Source: Myxococcota bacterium
GTDB lineage: Bacteria > Myxococcota > UBA4151
Length of the DNA: 5,355 bases
NCBI GenBank assembly: GCA_028823075.1
Contig: JAPKCE010000167.1
Location: forward strand, 1-5,355
Direction: 5' to 3'
The position numbers and the translations under genes were made by a program. Below the pieces are notes generated by a model. The model was given only the letters and a program-made list of their open reading frames with translations. It searched no databases and was not told the DNA's origin. Below, in pieces: positions 5,344 to 5,355 of the stretch. Numbering within the stretch: the stretch's first letter is position 1; every line of letters begins with the position of its first letter.

Positions 5344-5355
5344 ATGAGATTTTTG
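5344..5355 (+). CDS. Start of a downstream gene, cut by the window end
   Basis: Only four codons are present (MRFL). The ATG is 2 bp after the stop of gene 5 and has a strong ribosome binding site, so this is very likely a real gene of the same operon. Met-Arg-Phe-Leu is compatible with the start of another signal peptide, but nothing can be said about its function. Confidence 0.65.

Noticed and set aside
1..5355. tRNA, rRNA, CRISPR array, insertion sequence or defence system
   Set aside because: Gene space is almost fully used by five envelope genes; no direct repeat array, transposase, nuclease or RNA-gene signature is visible.

Overview
The window is a tightly packed, single-strand (+) gene cluster of five complete genes and the first four codons of a sixth. 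All five encode exported envelope proteins. Four carry a lipoprotein signal peptide ending in Cys (genes 1, 3, 4, 5). The fifth (gene 2) has a signal-peptidase-I-type leader and a glycine/aromatic-rich, beta-rich C-terminus ending in Tyr. The short lipoprotein leaders without Asp at +2, and the outer-membrane-like C-terminus, point to a Gram-negative bacterium of moderate-to-high GC. The family mix resembles what is found in delta-type lineages (Myxococcota, Bdellovibrionota, Bradymonadia-like) and in Campylobacterota, but the window contains no taxonomic marker, so this is a guess.

Layout: gene 1 (5-1153), a lipoprotein with a short FlgT-N/LPP20-like segment, a TolB/CsgG-like (DUF6175-like) middle and a small C-terminal domain; gene 2 (1144-2706), overlapping gene 1 by 10 bp, with a helical N-terminal half, a Lys/Arg/Trp-rich six-cysteine region, a FlgT-C-like motif and a beta-rich tail; gene 3 (2765-4261), a 498-residue lipoprotein with a very basic linker, an LPP20 domain and a beta-rich C-terminal half that looks partly Ig-like; gene 4 (4323-4871), a short lipoprotein that is essentially one LPP20 domain; gene 5 (4877-5341), another short LPP20 lipoprotein; gene 6 (from 5344), cut by the window end. 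The two intergenic gaps are about 60 bp each. Elsewhere genes overlap or lie 2-5 bp apart.

Taken together, this looks like one operon for an outer-membrane/periplasmic assembly built from LPP20, FlgT-like and TolB/CsgG-like parts. Known systems using such parts are the Vibrio flagellar H-ring (FlgO, FlgP, FlgT), Campylobacter FlgP/FlgQ, and the Helicobacter pylori Lpp20 lipoprotein and its neighbours. The window contains no flagellar gene, so a flagellar role is unproven and the system may be an undescribed envelope complex. Two RNA/DNA-level structures stand out: a 15-bp terminator-like hairpin inside the signal-peptide codons of gene 5, and an 8-bp hairpin downstream of a plausible sigma70 promoter ahead of gene 4. 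Both suggest that the small lipoprotein of gene 4 is expressed separately from its neighbours.
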